From contig JAUKTV010000007.1 of the NCBI GenBank assembly GCA_030549205.1, forward strand, positions 124,001 through 188,000: a stretch of 64,000 bases of DNA. Direction: 5' to 3'. Shown one piece after another: positions 48,101 to 58,222 of this stretch (within the stretch, counting starts at the first letter, position 1; each line of letters opens with the position of its first letter). Both the position numbers and the translations under genes were made by a program. The DNA comes from Apiosordaria backusii. Its lineage: Eukaryota > Ascomycota > Sordariomycetes > Sordariales > Lasiosphaeriaceae. The notes below the pieces were generated by a model. That model saw nothing but the letters and a program-made list of their open reading frames with translations, was not told where the DNA came from and did no database searches.

Positions 48101-50279
48101 GGTGGTGATGATATTCTGGTCTTGAAGAAATATTGTAGTGTTGGTCTTTGCTGATGTTAGATGGTTGAGGCAGGCTGATGGATGCTCTTTCAACTTTTCT
48201 GGGATTGGGAGGATGGATGCATGGTCTTTTGTAGACATTCCCATCCTGTCTCGTTGGTCCTGACCTTGTAGGGCTGGCCACGATAACGGTGTGTCTTGAC
48301 TCGATTAATGTGTCCCAGATCTGCCTGGATGTTCACCATCAGCTACTAACGGTCCGCTAGACGTTAGATCCATCGCCATGGGATGGGAGAATGACTTGAA
48401 CCGAACGGTTTTGTTGTTATTTTTGTTCTAGTACCTGCTGATCGTCGATCTTCCCAACCTCTAGAACGTTCTCTGCGTGCATAAGCAGTTTGACATGGAC
48501 CTTACAGCCTGTAAATAGGGCTACTCAACTGTCAGACAGTGTCAAAACTGTGGTGGTTTAATTGACATGAAGTTTTCGGCGCCGTGAGTACATTGTCAGG
48601 ATAAGCTAAAGAACAAGTCTTGTCATGTCGCATGGCAAATGCAGGTGGGTACCTAGTTACCAAAGACTTACGTTCTGGAGCCTCTTTCTCTTCTCTGAGT
48701 GAGCAGATATCTCAAATTGGCCGCACTAGCTTAGTCAGGTACGTAAGTTACGGATTTCATCTACCAGTATTCTGTTCTTCAAGATGCCATCATGCAGTCT
48801 CTATCAGTTTTGTCTCCCCAAACAACGGCACATGATCCGTTCAAAAGTCCCAGACAGGGACTACACATCCCTAAATATGGATTAAGGCTTGATCAAAGAG
48901 CCTATTAAGTATAAATCCACAGATAATAACATCCTGCAGGCCTTAGTCATTTCTCGTAGGATCTTTCAGACACTCTATTTCATCCTATCACTGAGGTATA
49001 ATGGCCCCTGAGCGAGTGCGTTTGTTTACTTTGCCTGGTCCGTGCGCAGCGCAAAAAGGGGCTGCTTTGGCATGGCATGCCGCATGGCAGTGTTATGGTG
49101 TACATGCGTTTCAATCTACAGCTTTCTCCGGAGATCAGGTAGTGCCGGATCGTTGCTGATAATCTTGATGCGGTTGAAGGTGTACCCAGTGCTCTCTTGC
49201 TAAAAAGGCAGTTATTCGACCAGAGGATGAGACCAGAGGATGAGACCAGAGGATGAGATGTTGCACAGCCAATACATCACATCTCATAGTTACCATCGTG
49301 CTAGCTGTTTGAAGAGACCTGGTGACTGTTTAAAGATAATCGTCATCCCCTGAACCCGTAGGAAGAGTCTCGACTCTCATTTGTTATTCTTGGTGCCAGG
49401 GTTGCGTCGTCGTCGTCTCATATTCCTCTGGTAGATTCCAAAATTCACGGCGGGAGCTCTTCTACAGATATCCGGATGTCAGAGCCGGACTCCTCCGGAG
49501 GTATCAAGTTTTAGGCCCGGGGGTGCCTTCCGCCAGACACCGGCTTTCAGAACCGGGGCCCTCCGTTAGCTCCGGCTGCCGGAGCCGAGCCCCTCCGTAT
49601 CTTCTTGTTGACAATTCTCAGACTGGCCAGGCCGTCAAACTGGTCCGTCTTTTCCACAGCAACCAACCAAGATACCACTCAAATTCGCTTATCAACTCTC
49701 GGAAGTGTGACTCCCGTGCCTTGGGAATCGTTCAGATTCGATCTGCGTATCATCTCATTCCTAAATTATTCATCCACCGTCTTCAACCTCCCACTCTCCC
49801 GGTCCTCTCATTCCTTACCTACCTGTAGGATGCCTCCAGCGATCTCACCGCTACATGACAAGAAGTCTTGCATGTGATAATATCTCTCCTGATTTGTTCT
49901 CGCATTTTCCTGGAGCTACAACCTCCGCATTTGAAAAACCTCGCCAACCGGGAAGGCTGTGATGGCTCTTTTTCCTCGCCCCTCGCCTCCTCCTTCACTC
50001 CCCCTCGCTTTGTAAGCTTCATCATCACACATGATGCGGAATTGAGAGCTCCTGTTGGCCGGTTTCATGAGGCCGCGGGTCCTAGCCACACTTTTGCAGT
50101 TTCCAATATTGTTTTCCCAAGTTCGAAATCCGCGGATGCCTTCCCTTTTTGCCTTACTCTTGCGGTCATAGCCCTCGCCCACAATACTCGCACCCTCTCT
50201 CTCTCACGCTCTCTCTCTCTTTTCTCAGCTTCTTTTCTTCCTTTCTCCATCCCCATCGATCATTCTTTCTACATCTCTT
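48101..50279. other. Intergenic with short repeats
   Basis: No gene supported. Contains a three-copy 13-bp tandem (49218-49256, unit GACCAGAGGATGA) and GC-rich partial repeats around 49481-49597. The right end (50190-50240) is a CT-rich tract likely to be the promoter of the snoRNA host gene. Confidence 0.6.
49218..49256. repeat. Three-copy 13-bp tandem repeat
   Basis: Unit GACCAGAGGATGA, three perfect copies in a row, in intergenic DNA. Confidence 0.85.
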
Positions 50280-50727
50280 AGCTTCATCTCCCCCACAGCC
50301 TCTTCTTCCTTCGTTTACCTTTGCTTGATCATTCTCGTCATCGTCATCATCATCACCATTCTATTCTTTTTGCTGTCTTCTCATCTTCTTCTTCGATCTC
50401 CTTGACTGAAAACGTCTCCTTCATCCGTCATCAGAAGAATGCGAGTTGATCTTCTTTTCCATGACCGACAAGTTTGAGACCCGTGGACGCTTTCTGCGAC
50501 TCGACTGTTCTCCTGTTTCAGGAAACATTATCACTTCTAGTTTGTGGCTTCAACTCCCTTTCCTCCTTCAATCAACCTAAGGTAGGTTGACCTTCTACTT
50601 CAATTCTTTTCGAGTCAGATACCACTTCGAATCTCGTCCAGATGCTTCGTCTACAGCACTGGCTGTATGTTTGGTAAGTCAATGGAATGAATCCCCTTAC
50701 ACTACCCCAAGACAAGGTACCTACCAC

Positions 50728-50808
50728 AAGCGACGTGATGACCAAAAAGAGTTGGAATTTCTGAATCTACCAATTTTGAAGAACAAAACATATGATCTGA
50801 CCAGCCTT
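50728..50808 (+). ncRNA. Box C/D snoRNA candidate a
   Basis: C box GTGATGA (50735-50741), D' CTGA (50761-50764), C'-like TGAAGA (about 50776), D CTGA (50797-50800). It sits inside the intron 50674-50876. The terminal stem is poor, so this is weaker than the later units. Confidence 0.45.
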
Positions 50809-51205
50809 TCATGACACTGTTTGGCAAACCGTTCATTTTCAGGGAAGCCTGCTAACACCCGCTGTTTTGTGTTCAGATACCTCCTTGATCAACCATGCCT
50901 CTGCTCGAGTGTTATGTCTCAGGCCTCCAATCACCGAAGCAAACTGACAGACGATGTCGACAAAAACCATGTCAGTACACATTCCTGCCTCGACAAGCTC
51001 AAGTTGAGGATGCCTGACAGAGCAACGATACTGACTTTCTCGTTTCAGTCCAGTCTCAGTGGCTTGTTGGCAACCAAATCAGGGTCACTCTTCGCTCAAT
51101 GATGGGGTCGCCATGGTCGAGTAAGTCAACCCAAGAACTGATTCTACCTTGCGACAGTTCACCACATGAAGACCTTTTCATTGTCGAGCGCACGTCTGGC
51201 TCCAT

Positions 51206-51291
51206 CGAGACTATGATTACAACCTGCGCCTCATTCTTTGTCTACTTGTATCTTTTATTGCTTCAGCAACAGGTTTTATTCTGATGACTGG
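51206..51291 (+). ncRNA. Box C/D snoRNA candidate c (weak)
   Basis: ATGATTA (51213-51219) and CTGA (51281-51284) at a plausible spacing inside the intron 51121-51309, but with no convincing terminal stem. Support comes mainly from position in the array. Confidence 0.3.
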
Positions 51292-51398
51292 CCTATTTCG
51301 CTCCCACAGTTCGACCTCAACGGCATGAGCTAGATCATGAAGATTGAGGCTGCATGCGTTTTGTACGTTGTCAAAACCCATCTCCCACACGCAAACAC

Positions 51399-51486
51399 GA
51401 TCACCATGATGACATAACATGGAGTTGTAGATGATACGATCAATTTCTTCTGGGATTATGAGCACAATCTTCTGTCTGACCTTTTT
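51399..51486 (+). ncRNA. Box C/D snoRNA candidate d
   Basis: C box ATGATGA (51406-51412) and D box CTGA (51476-51479) in the intron 51363-51555, with a C'-like TATGAG between. The terminal stem is not evident. Confidence 0.4.
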
Positions 51487-51708
51487 CACTGGCTTCATGA
51501 CTTCACACACTTTCTCTCCTTTCGGTGTGCTTCGCTGACATTGAGTTGAGTCTAGGTTACATGATGTCTCCTATACCGGGCAGGATTCCCTGCACCCGAG
51601 CTCGGCGCCGCCCCGAAACCCCTGAATGCTGGGAGTGGGGCCAAGGACGGTGTTCAACACAGGCAAGTCACATCCTCAACTCTCTTCTCGGCCCAAAGTT
51701 GGGTCTAT

Positions 51709-51907
51709 TGCCATTGAATGATGAGGAGGAAGCTCAAAAGACTTGAATGATGACGAGCATTCAAGAGATCTTGGATGAAGACGTGCATCCAAATCGACTC
51801 TGGGGGACATGAGACCAAAGAGCTTTCATTTGCTGGGTCAAAAGATCACTGGGGGACAGATTGACCAGACCAACGGTACTCATAAGCTCTGGTCCTGACA
51901 TTTGGCA
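51709..51907 (+). ncRNA. Long box C/D-like RNA candidate e with two hairpins
   Basis: C box ATGATGA (51718-51724) and D box CTGA (51895-51898), enclosed by a TGCCA/TGGCA terminal stem: about 195 nt. Inside are two adjacent hairpins, CTTGAATG/CATTCAAG and TTGGATG/CATCCAA, with similar loops, and two copies of TGGGGGACA. Located in the intron 51663-51975. Long C/D RNAs exist (the yeast snR4/snR45 class), but the class here is not determined. Confidence 0.35.
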
Positions 51908-52169
51908 CTGCACCACTCTCAATTCAGCAATCTCTTCTTTTCTGTATCTGGCTAACGATTTAGCAATGTACACAGAAACCCTTCTTGCCCGAACTGCTGA
52001 CAGTGTCTCGAAACCTTCGCAACTCAACATCGATCCCACCTTCAGCAGGACACGAGGGCCCCTAACCATGCGCAGGGCTCATGTATCGCCCATTTCCGCT
52101 GCCTTTGAGCAGGCCAGACGATTTCCGAGCAGGCGAGTGACCCCGACCCTCATGCTTCATCTGCCCCCA

Positions 52170-52257
52170 CAGCTTCATGATGATACAAAATCAAGCCTGA
52201 TCACCCTTGATGATCACCAATCTATGCTTTTTCATCTTTCGATCTCTGAAGCAGCTG
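52170..52257 (+). ncRNA. Box C/D snoRNA f
   Basis: Terminal stem CAGCT/AGCTG; C ATGATGA (52177-52183), D' CTGA (52197-52200), C' TGATGA (52208-52213), D CTGA (52246-52249). The stretch upstream of D (TTTTCATCTTTC) is complementary to GAAAGATGAAAA, which I recall from 25S rRNA; this would need checking. In the intron 52133-52339. Confidence 0.75.
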
Positions 52258-52429
52258 TCGTTTGTTTCCCTCTCGATCATCAGACTCTGGCTCCTTTTCT
52301 GTTTGGGATACGGCTAACCGAAACACAAGACGTAGACAGACTTGAGCCCCAGAGGTGCACCGTTGTAGCACCTCCGTCACATCAAGCAAGGTAAGAACCT
52401 GTTCTCCTCTCCTCTTCTTCTTGGCACCT

Positions 52430-52512
52430 CAGCTATCATGATGCTACCCAAGGCCTGAATACCCATGACGATCACCAATCTCTTTTTCATCTTTCGATCT
52501 CTGACACAGCTG
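52430..52512 (+). ncRNA. Box C/D snoRNA g (paralog of f)
   Basis: Terminal stem CAGCT/AGCTG; C ATGATGC (52438-52444), D' CTGA (52455-52458), C' ATGACGA (52465-52471), D CTGA (52501-52504). The D-guide region is nearly identical to that of f (TTTTTCATCTTTCGATCT), so f and g are a duplicated pair. In the intron 52391-52592. Confidence 0.75.
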
Positions 52513-52711
52513 TTTGTGTTTCCATTTGCGTTTCTATCTGAAGAGTCTTTCGGTTTGGAAACATCGCTAACCAAATGCCTGTTCATTCCTAGGAACGAAG
52601 CCCGAAGACATGATTGCACTGCTCCGCACCGCTCGAGATCATGAAGATGGCTCACACGAGGCAAGTTGCTCGGCTCGTCCTCTCACATCCCAGCTTGCAC
52701 CCTATGCCAAT

Positions 52712-52800
52712 GAGCTTCATGATTACAATCCTTTTCCTGAACATCACGCCAAACACTGGCGCGGAGATGATGTCTTTCTTGCGGTCGGTCTGACTGAGCC
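52712..52800 (+). ncRNA. Box C/D snoRNA h
   Basis: C ATGATTA (52719-52725), D' CTGA (52737-52740), a short D'-C' hairpin CGCCA/TGGCG, C' ATGATG (52767-52772), D CTGA (52790-52793). In the intron 52661-52867. The terminal stem is short. Confidence 0.7.
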
Positions 52801-52955
52801 GTCTTTTCCTGCCACACGTCTAACATCGTTGAGATTAACACTTTGCTAACTTCCAACGTATGTGCAGATGGAGCGAGCTTGGTACCTTGCCTTATCAAGC
52901 AGAATTCCTCGACTGGGTAAGATCGCTGCCCATTTCCCTCACACTACCCACCCAA

Positions 52956-53047
52956 GGCTTCCATGATGATACACAAATGATCTGAGGATCACACCCGGGG
53001 GGTGTGAAAATGATGTACTTGTATCTTGTCTTTCTTCTGACGGAGCC
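52956..53047 (+). ncRNA. Box C/D snoRNA i
   Basis: Terminal stem GGCT/AGCC; C ATGATGA (52963-52969), D' CTGA (52982-52985), an 8-bp hairpin TCACACCC/GGGTGTGA (52989-53007), C' TGATG (53011-53015), D CTGA (53037-53040). In the intron 52917-53119, with branch site GCTAACC before the acceptor. Confidence 0.85.
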
Positions 53048-53197
53048 GTCTTCTTCTTCTTTTGTCACATAGCCTACTTGATTGAGCTGATCACTGTGCT
53101 AACCACTGTCACATCGCAGATGAGATGAACTAGGCATAAAAAGGATACTAGAAGCAGGTAAGGCTCACCTTTCCCTTCTTCACCTCCCCCCGCCCCC

Positions 53198-53288
53198 GGT
53201 TTTCATGATGATACACAGACGATCTGAGGATCACGCCAGACTGGTGTGAATATGATGCCTACCACATTGCCGTTGCTCTGACGGAACC
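53198..53288 (+). ncRNA. Box C/D snoRNA j
   Basis: Terminal stem GGTT/AACC (compensatory to unit i); C ATGATGA (53205-53211), D' CTGA (53224-53227), hairpin TCACGCC/GGTGTGA (53231-53249), C' TGATG (53253-53257), D CTGA (53278-53281). In the intron 53158-53354. Confidence 0.85.
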
Positions 53289-53438
53289 GCCTTCTCTTGT
53301 CACACTTCCGACTTGGCTAAGTCGATTACTGCACTAACCAATGTCGCCTCGCAGACGAGATACCATTGCCATCTATCAGGACGTCCGAAGCAGGTCAGAT
53401 ACCCACCCTGATCCCTTCGTCAACAATTCCATGCCCTC

Positions 53439-53532
53439 GGCTTCCATGATTAAAAATGGTCAACCAATTTGCGAATCAACCCCAACCGGCGTGGAGATAA
53501 TGGCCTTTTGATTATCATAATCTGATGAAGCC
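53439..53532 (+). ncRNA. Box C/D snoRNA k
   Basis: Terminal stem GGCTTC/GAAGCC; C ATGATTA (53446-53452), C'-like ATAATG (about 53497), D CTGA (53522-53525). Box D' is degenerate and the D'-C' hairpin weak. In the intron 53394-53595. Confidence 0.7.
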
Positions 53533-53689
53533 GTCTTGTCATGTCAATTTTCTGACGTATGCAAACTGGTGACATGGATGCTAACCATCAAATAGTTAGA
53601 CACGTCGAATCGACATGCGCTTTGCACCAAGCACGATGCCTGAAGCAGGTAAGACCGACTTCTTTTTCTCTCTTCAACACTTCCCCACC

Positions 53690-53767
53690 CTCTGCTTTTA
53701 TGATGATACAAAACAATCGAGGATCACACCGCCCTACGTGGTGTGTAAATGACGCCTTCTGACAGAG
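53690..53767 (+). ncRNA. Box C/D snoRNA l (short)
   Basis: Terminal stem CTCTG/CAGAG; C ATGATGA (53700-53706), hairpin CACACC/GGTGTG (53725-53745), C' TGACG (53750-53754), D CTGA (53759-53762). Only four bases separate C' and D, so it has no D-guide; D' is degenerate. In the intron 53649-53834. Confidence 0.6.
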
Positions 53768-53916
53768 CTACCTTCTTTTGTCACGCTTCTGACATGATTG
53801 GGTTGATCACTTGCTAACCACCTCTGAGTTACAGGTTTACTGAATCGACAAGACATTCGCAAGGATACTAAATCAGGTGAGATTCATCGTCCCTCTTTGA
53901 ACACCTCCCCACCCTC

Positions 53917-54003
53917 GGCTGCCATGATGATACAGAACAATACAAGATCACGCCAAACTGGTGTACAGATGATGCCTTTGCAATTGGAGCCCTGACATTG
54001 CCT
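53917..54003 (+). ncRNA. Box C/D snoRNA m
   Basis: C ATGATGA (53924-53930), hairpin ACGCCA/TGGTGT, C' ATGATG (53969-53974), D CTGA (53992-53995). The terminal stem is weak and D' degenerate. The stretch before D (ATTGGAGCC) could pair with a GCTCCAAT segment I recall in 18S rRNA (unverified). In the intron 53877-54073. Confidence 0.65.
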
Positions 54004-54254
54004 CATTGCCTTCATCTATTTGATCCTATTGTGGCTTGAGTGGCTTTACTAACCTGGCTCATGACGCTTGCAGGAGTATTTTGGCTTTGAGGCGGATGAC
54101 GCTGGGATGGGATTGCTATCGCTGTTTGCCCTTGCGTCTTTTCATCTTTTCAGTTTGGCTTGCCCACAAGGCTCTCCCGACGAGAGTTGACGGGGTTTTG
54201 CAACACTATTTCCAGGCAAGAGCTTTTTCTGTTTTATCGTCGTTTCTGTTTCAC

Positions 54255-54359
54255 GGCCATTCATGATTATAGAAGATTACTTCACTCTGAAGAACCATCC
54301 TATTATCACGAGTAGGGATGGTTCACATGTTGCATATCAAAGAGCATCTGACAATAGCT
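54255..54359 (+). ncRNA. Box C/D snoRNA n (last unit)
   Basis: C ATGATTA (54263-54269), D' CTGA (54287-54290), a perfect 9-bp hairpin GAACCATCC/GGATGGTTC (54292-54324), C' ATGTTG (54327-54332), D CTGA (54348-54351). The terminal stem is ATT/AAT plus GC/GC. In a GC-AG intron 54216-54436 with branch site GCTAAC. Confidence 0.65.
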
Positions 54360-54600
54360 GTGGGACTGCCCCCATCTGATCCAACTTCTCCTTTCGAGTT
54401 ATTTACATAAGCATGGAGCTAACATGGTACCCATAGCCTTTCCAAGATCCCAGGATACCTACCTACTCAGGCACGCCTGAGTCCTTGCGCTTCAAGTCAT
54501 TCCAACTTGGGCACTGAAAGAAGTAAGTGTGAGATACCCTTGCCGCACATTTCCACCTTTATAGAGTGGCTTCACATGATGAATAACCTTAACATCCGGT

Positions 54601-56521
54601 AATTGTACTCAACAACGATCATTTGGCTTCCAACAAGTCGTGGGTTGAGAATGGGAAAACCCAAGGGCTACAGGCAACCTCTGAACCTTTCTTTTCGTCC
54701 CTGTCTCCTTCATTTCTCGTGAAAAACTGGAACCCATTTGCTGACAGGTTGCATTGCTGGATAGGTCCTTTTCTGTATGGCGAGCGAGCCGAGCCAACAA
54801 AACGCCGACCAATCGACCGACCGAACAAGGAAGATGGATACAAGTCTGATGTGAGCAATCTGTGCTATTGGTTGGTGAAAATGGAGGATTGGCAACGGGC
54901 GGGCGCAGGCAAGAGGTCAGTAATACAGGGGCGGTCAGGGGCTTTCCTTTTAAGGGTCCAAAGGCAGCAAACAAATGCGGGTCTGTTCGACGCTGAGATG
55001 GGTTTTTGGGCTATCTTGCGTCTGGCCGACCGCCACATGATAAGCATAGGATGGCGTGGTATGGGAGCTTAGAATTTTGGGATAACAAACAAATGAATGG
55101 GCGGTGGACTTTCGCTACTGCAAAAACATCAACCGTGGTGAAGGTCAACAAACAGCAGATGTCAGGATGTCAAATGCCCAGCCGGCTGCCGAGTGCCCAG
55201 AGCGCGGGGCCGGCTCGGCGCCAAGGAGCGCACAGAATGGCACAACAGGCAAGCCAGAGAAAAAGCAAGCAAACAGAGATCGAATGACGGGACACGGCAA
55301 GACGTCATTTCAAATGCGTGAAAGTTGGTTTCCCGGCTGGCGGACAATCAAGTTAAATTGTTGGAATGTGCTTTCCGTTTTTACGGTGCCTTGAACTTGA
55401 ACGCCACTGAAGGCCTCAGCGGAGAGAGGCGGGTATAGACGTTCATGGTGATAGTGTAAACAAGCCCTGGGTCTTTCAGATCGTCCCATCTGCTTGGGGA
55501 GATTTTCATGCAGCCGTGTCTCTCCTTTTCAACGTTGCATAAGGCCGGAGATGAGCTGCCAACCGAGGGCGTGCGAGGTGCGGAGCTCGGTGCCCCAAGA
55601 CGTTGCCCAGACCGCCAAGTAGCCAAGCAACAAGGCGAAAGTCTTGTTTCACTAACCAAGCATTTTCCAAGACCTCACAAGCATTTCCAAGAAAAGCCTC
55701 CGTCGATCTCGCCAGATGCTGCGAACAAGGGTTTCTGCGAAACCTCTGACGACGCTGTCGTGGATATCAACCTCCACTCCTCTCGACCGATCGATGGTTG
55801 CCACGCGGAACAGCCGGCACAGGAAACACGAGCTTCACGCCAGCGAAAGGAGAACCCTGACAGTCACAGCGCAAGTTGTTGAAACGAAATTATGATGGAA
55901 CCATTGAGTTTGGTAGCTGTGTACTTGCACTGCATATGGTTATTGGCCTGGCTTTAAGTACCTCCCAATCTCACCCTCCATCTTCGCCGTGTATCCGAAC
56001 ACAGCCCGGCCGCTAGCGTTTCTGTCCAAAGATAAACCAGTCGGTCGCCAGTGGAGTTGGGATGGAGCCTGCTCCCGCCCGTTCTTGCTGCCCTTTTGAT
56101 ACTGTCCTATCCTCTCCTGCTCGTCGTGCCGGAGTTCTCTCTCTCTCTCCTTCCTCCAGTCAACTTCAGGCACATTTCATACCATCGTTTCAGTTGCATA
56201 TTGCTAATATCGCAGAGGGAACTGCATTCTTGTTGCTTGTTCCAGTGCCCTTCGTTACGGCCCCCTCTGCTCCATTCTGACTTTCGTTGAACAAAACATC
56301 TTCACTTTCCCATATTCCTTTTTTTTTTTGGCGGGAAACGTGCGCCAAGTGAATCAATCAGTTTCAGACGTCATTCCAGCCGTCTCGACAGCCACATTCG
56401 CATCAAAATAGAACATCCATCGGCTGATACACGTTGAGAACTCTATTGGTACCGCCCAGGAACCGACTGTCAACAGCTCCAACTGCGCGATTGTCGCCAA
56501 TTCCACCATATTATCACCACA
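54601..56521. other. Intergenic
   Basis: From the end of the snoRNA host gene to the GH72 gene. ORFs up to 149 codons overlap on both strands with no recognisable content. The right end is CT-rich leader for the GH72 gene. Confidence 0.5.
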
Positions 56522-58222
56522 ATGCAATTCTCCAAAACCGCTCTCTTCTCCGCCTCCCTATTACTGGGGCAGGCGGCGGCCGACCTGCCTCCCATTGTCA
56601 TGAAGGTGCGTTGCCGCGACGGCTTGTACCATTGCGCCGGCCCCCATGGCTGCCTTGCTGACAACTTGCCCTACAGGGATCGAAATTCTTCTACGAAAAT
56701 GGCACCCAGTTCTTCATGAAGGGCATTGCTTACCAGCAAGACAGCGCCGCGGCTGGTGCTTCCACCGGCAGCTCCAAGTATAGCGACCCTCTCGCCAACT
56801 CGGCCGCCTGCAGGCGCGATGTCCCCCTCCTCAAGCAACTCCGTACCAATACCATCCGCACCTATGCTATTGACCCAACCAAGAATCACGATGACTGCAT
56901 GAAGTTGCTCGAAGACGCCGGCATCTATGTCATCAGTGATCTTAGCGAGCCAAACTTGTCGGTCAACCGCGACGACCCAAAGTGGGATGTGGAATTGCTC
57001 AAGAGGTACACCGATGTTGTTGATGCCCTGAGCGGGTACAGCAACGTCATTGGCTTCTTTGCCGGGAATGAAGTTACCAACAATGCCAGCAACACCGATG
57101 CCTCTGCCTACGTCAAAGCCGCCGTCCGCGATACCAAGAACCACATCAAGGCCACATCCAAGCGCTGGTTGGGCGTTGGCTATGCTGCCAATGACGACGC
57201 CGATATCCGTGAGAATATTGCGCATTACTTCAACTGTGGCAACCAGAGCGAGGCCATCGACTACTGGGGATACAACATCTACGAGTGGTGCGGCAAGAAC
57301 ACCTTCAAGGGCTCTGGATATGACAAGCAAGTCGAGTTCTTCAAGACCTACTCGGTACCTGTCTTCTTCGCCGAGTATGGGTGCAACCTTCCCAATGGCG
57401 CCGCGGGTCGTATCTGGGAGGAAACTACCGCCCTGTACTCGGACGACATGACTGGTGTCATCAACGGTGGTATTGTCTACATGTTCCACCAGGAAGAGAA
57501 TGACTACGGTATGTTGATGAAATCTATTCGCAACCACCCTCAAGCTAATCCATCAAATAGGTTTGGTCGAAGTCAAGGGTGATACCGCCTCCAAGTTGAA
57601 GGACTTTGACACTCTCTCGACCCGCATGGCCTCCATTAGCCCGTCTTCCACCTCGAGTGATGCCTACAAGCCCACCAACACCCCCGCCGAGTGCCCCAAG
57701 GTCGGCTCCAAATGGGCGGTCACTGGTGACGTTTTGCCCCCGACCCCCGACAGCAATCTTTGCGACTGCATGTACAAGTCTTTGGCTTGCGCCCCCTCAG
57801 ACGATCTCGAAGCCGAAGACTTTGGCAAGATCTTCAATTATGTTTGCGACCAGACCCCGCAGGCGTGCGATGGCATCAACGGCAACACCACCTCGGGCGT
57901 GTACGGTATCTTTTCCATGTGCAAAGACAGGCAGAAGCTTGGATACATTCTCAACGAGTACTACAACCTCCAGAACCAGGCTAGCACCGCTTGTGACTTC
58001 AAGGGGCAGGCAAAGGTCAAGGCCGCCAGTGCTGATGATGGGTGCCAGGCTAGCTTGGCGCAGGCTAGCAAGGCTGCTACCCAGACTCAGGGCGGGTCGG
58101 AGACGAGCAAGAATGTTGCTGTGCCTATTCCCATGAAGAGCTTGTTCACGATTGGTGATTTGGCTATCGGGGCGTATGTTGTTGTTGCTATGAGTGTAGG
58201 AGCTGGTATGGTGCTTTTGTAA
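56522..58222 (+). CDS. GH72 beta-1,3-glucanosyltransferase with X8/CBM43 module (Gel/Gas type)
   Basis: Exons 56522-56605, 56677-57508 and 57561-58222; phases close to 525 aa. Signal peptide MQFSKTALFSASLLLGQAAA. The GH72 domain starts GSKFFYENGTQFFMKGIAYQ. The acid/base Glu is in GNEVTNN (residue about 160) and the nucleophile Glu in FFAEYGCN (about 261), matching the Gas1 spacing (161/262). A Cys-rich X8/CBM43 module (about 370-465: CDCMYKSLAC, FNYVCDQTPQACDGI, GIFSMCKDRQKLGYIL, TACDF) follows. The C terminus has a Ser/Thr segment and a hydrophobic tail (IGAYVVVAMSVGAGMVLL), consistent with a GPI anchor. It elongates cell-wall beta-1,3-glucan at the outer face of the plasma membrane. Confidence 0.95.

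Larger units (their letters stand above)
50280..54600 (+). ncRNA. Multi-intron snoRNA host gene (UHG-like)
   Basis: A chain of small exons separated by introns of about 150-310 nt, each with a donor, a CTAAC-type branch site and an AG acceptor. Predicted exon ends: about 50581; 50657-50673; 50877-50970; 51049-51120; 51310-51362; 51556-51662; 51976-52132; 52340-52390; 52593-52660; 52868-52916; 53120-53157; 53355-53393; 53596-53648; 53835-53876; 54074-54215; 54437 onward. Most introns from 50674 on hold a box C/D RNA. The exons past 51400 are riddled with stops in all frames and share only a GAAGCAG-type 3' end, so the spliced RNA is non-coding there. One ATG at 50895 could open a 62-codon ORF across three early exons. 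Introns ending at 51975, 52339, 52867 and 54436 appear to start with GC instead of GT. Outer ends are approximate; no transcript evidence is available. Confidence 0.75.

Noticed and set aside
49868..50281. A 137-codon ORF before the snoRNA host gene
   Set aside because: It ends in a CT-repeat tract typical of a promoter and has no recognisable content.
51861..52394. A 177-codon plus-strand ORF in the snoRNA array
   Set aside because: It runs across predicted introns and through the C, D and guide elements of snoRNA f; its protein has no recognisable features.
55508..55882. A 124-codon plus-strand ORF
   Set aside because: No homology signal that I can see and no splice or promoter context; kept out as unsupported.
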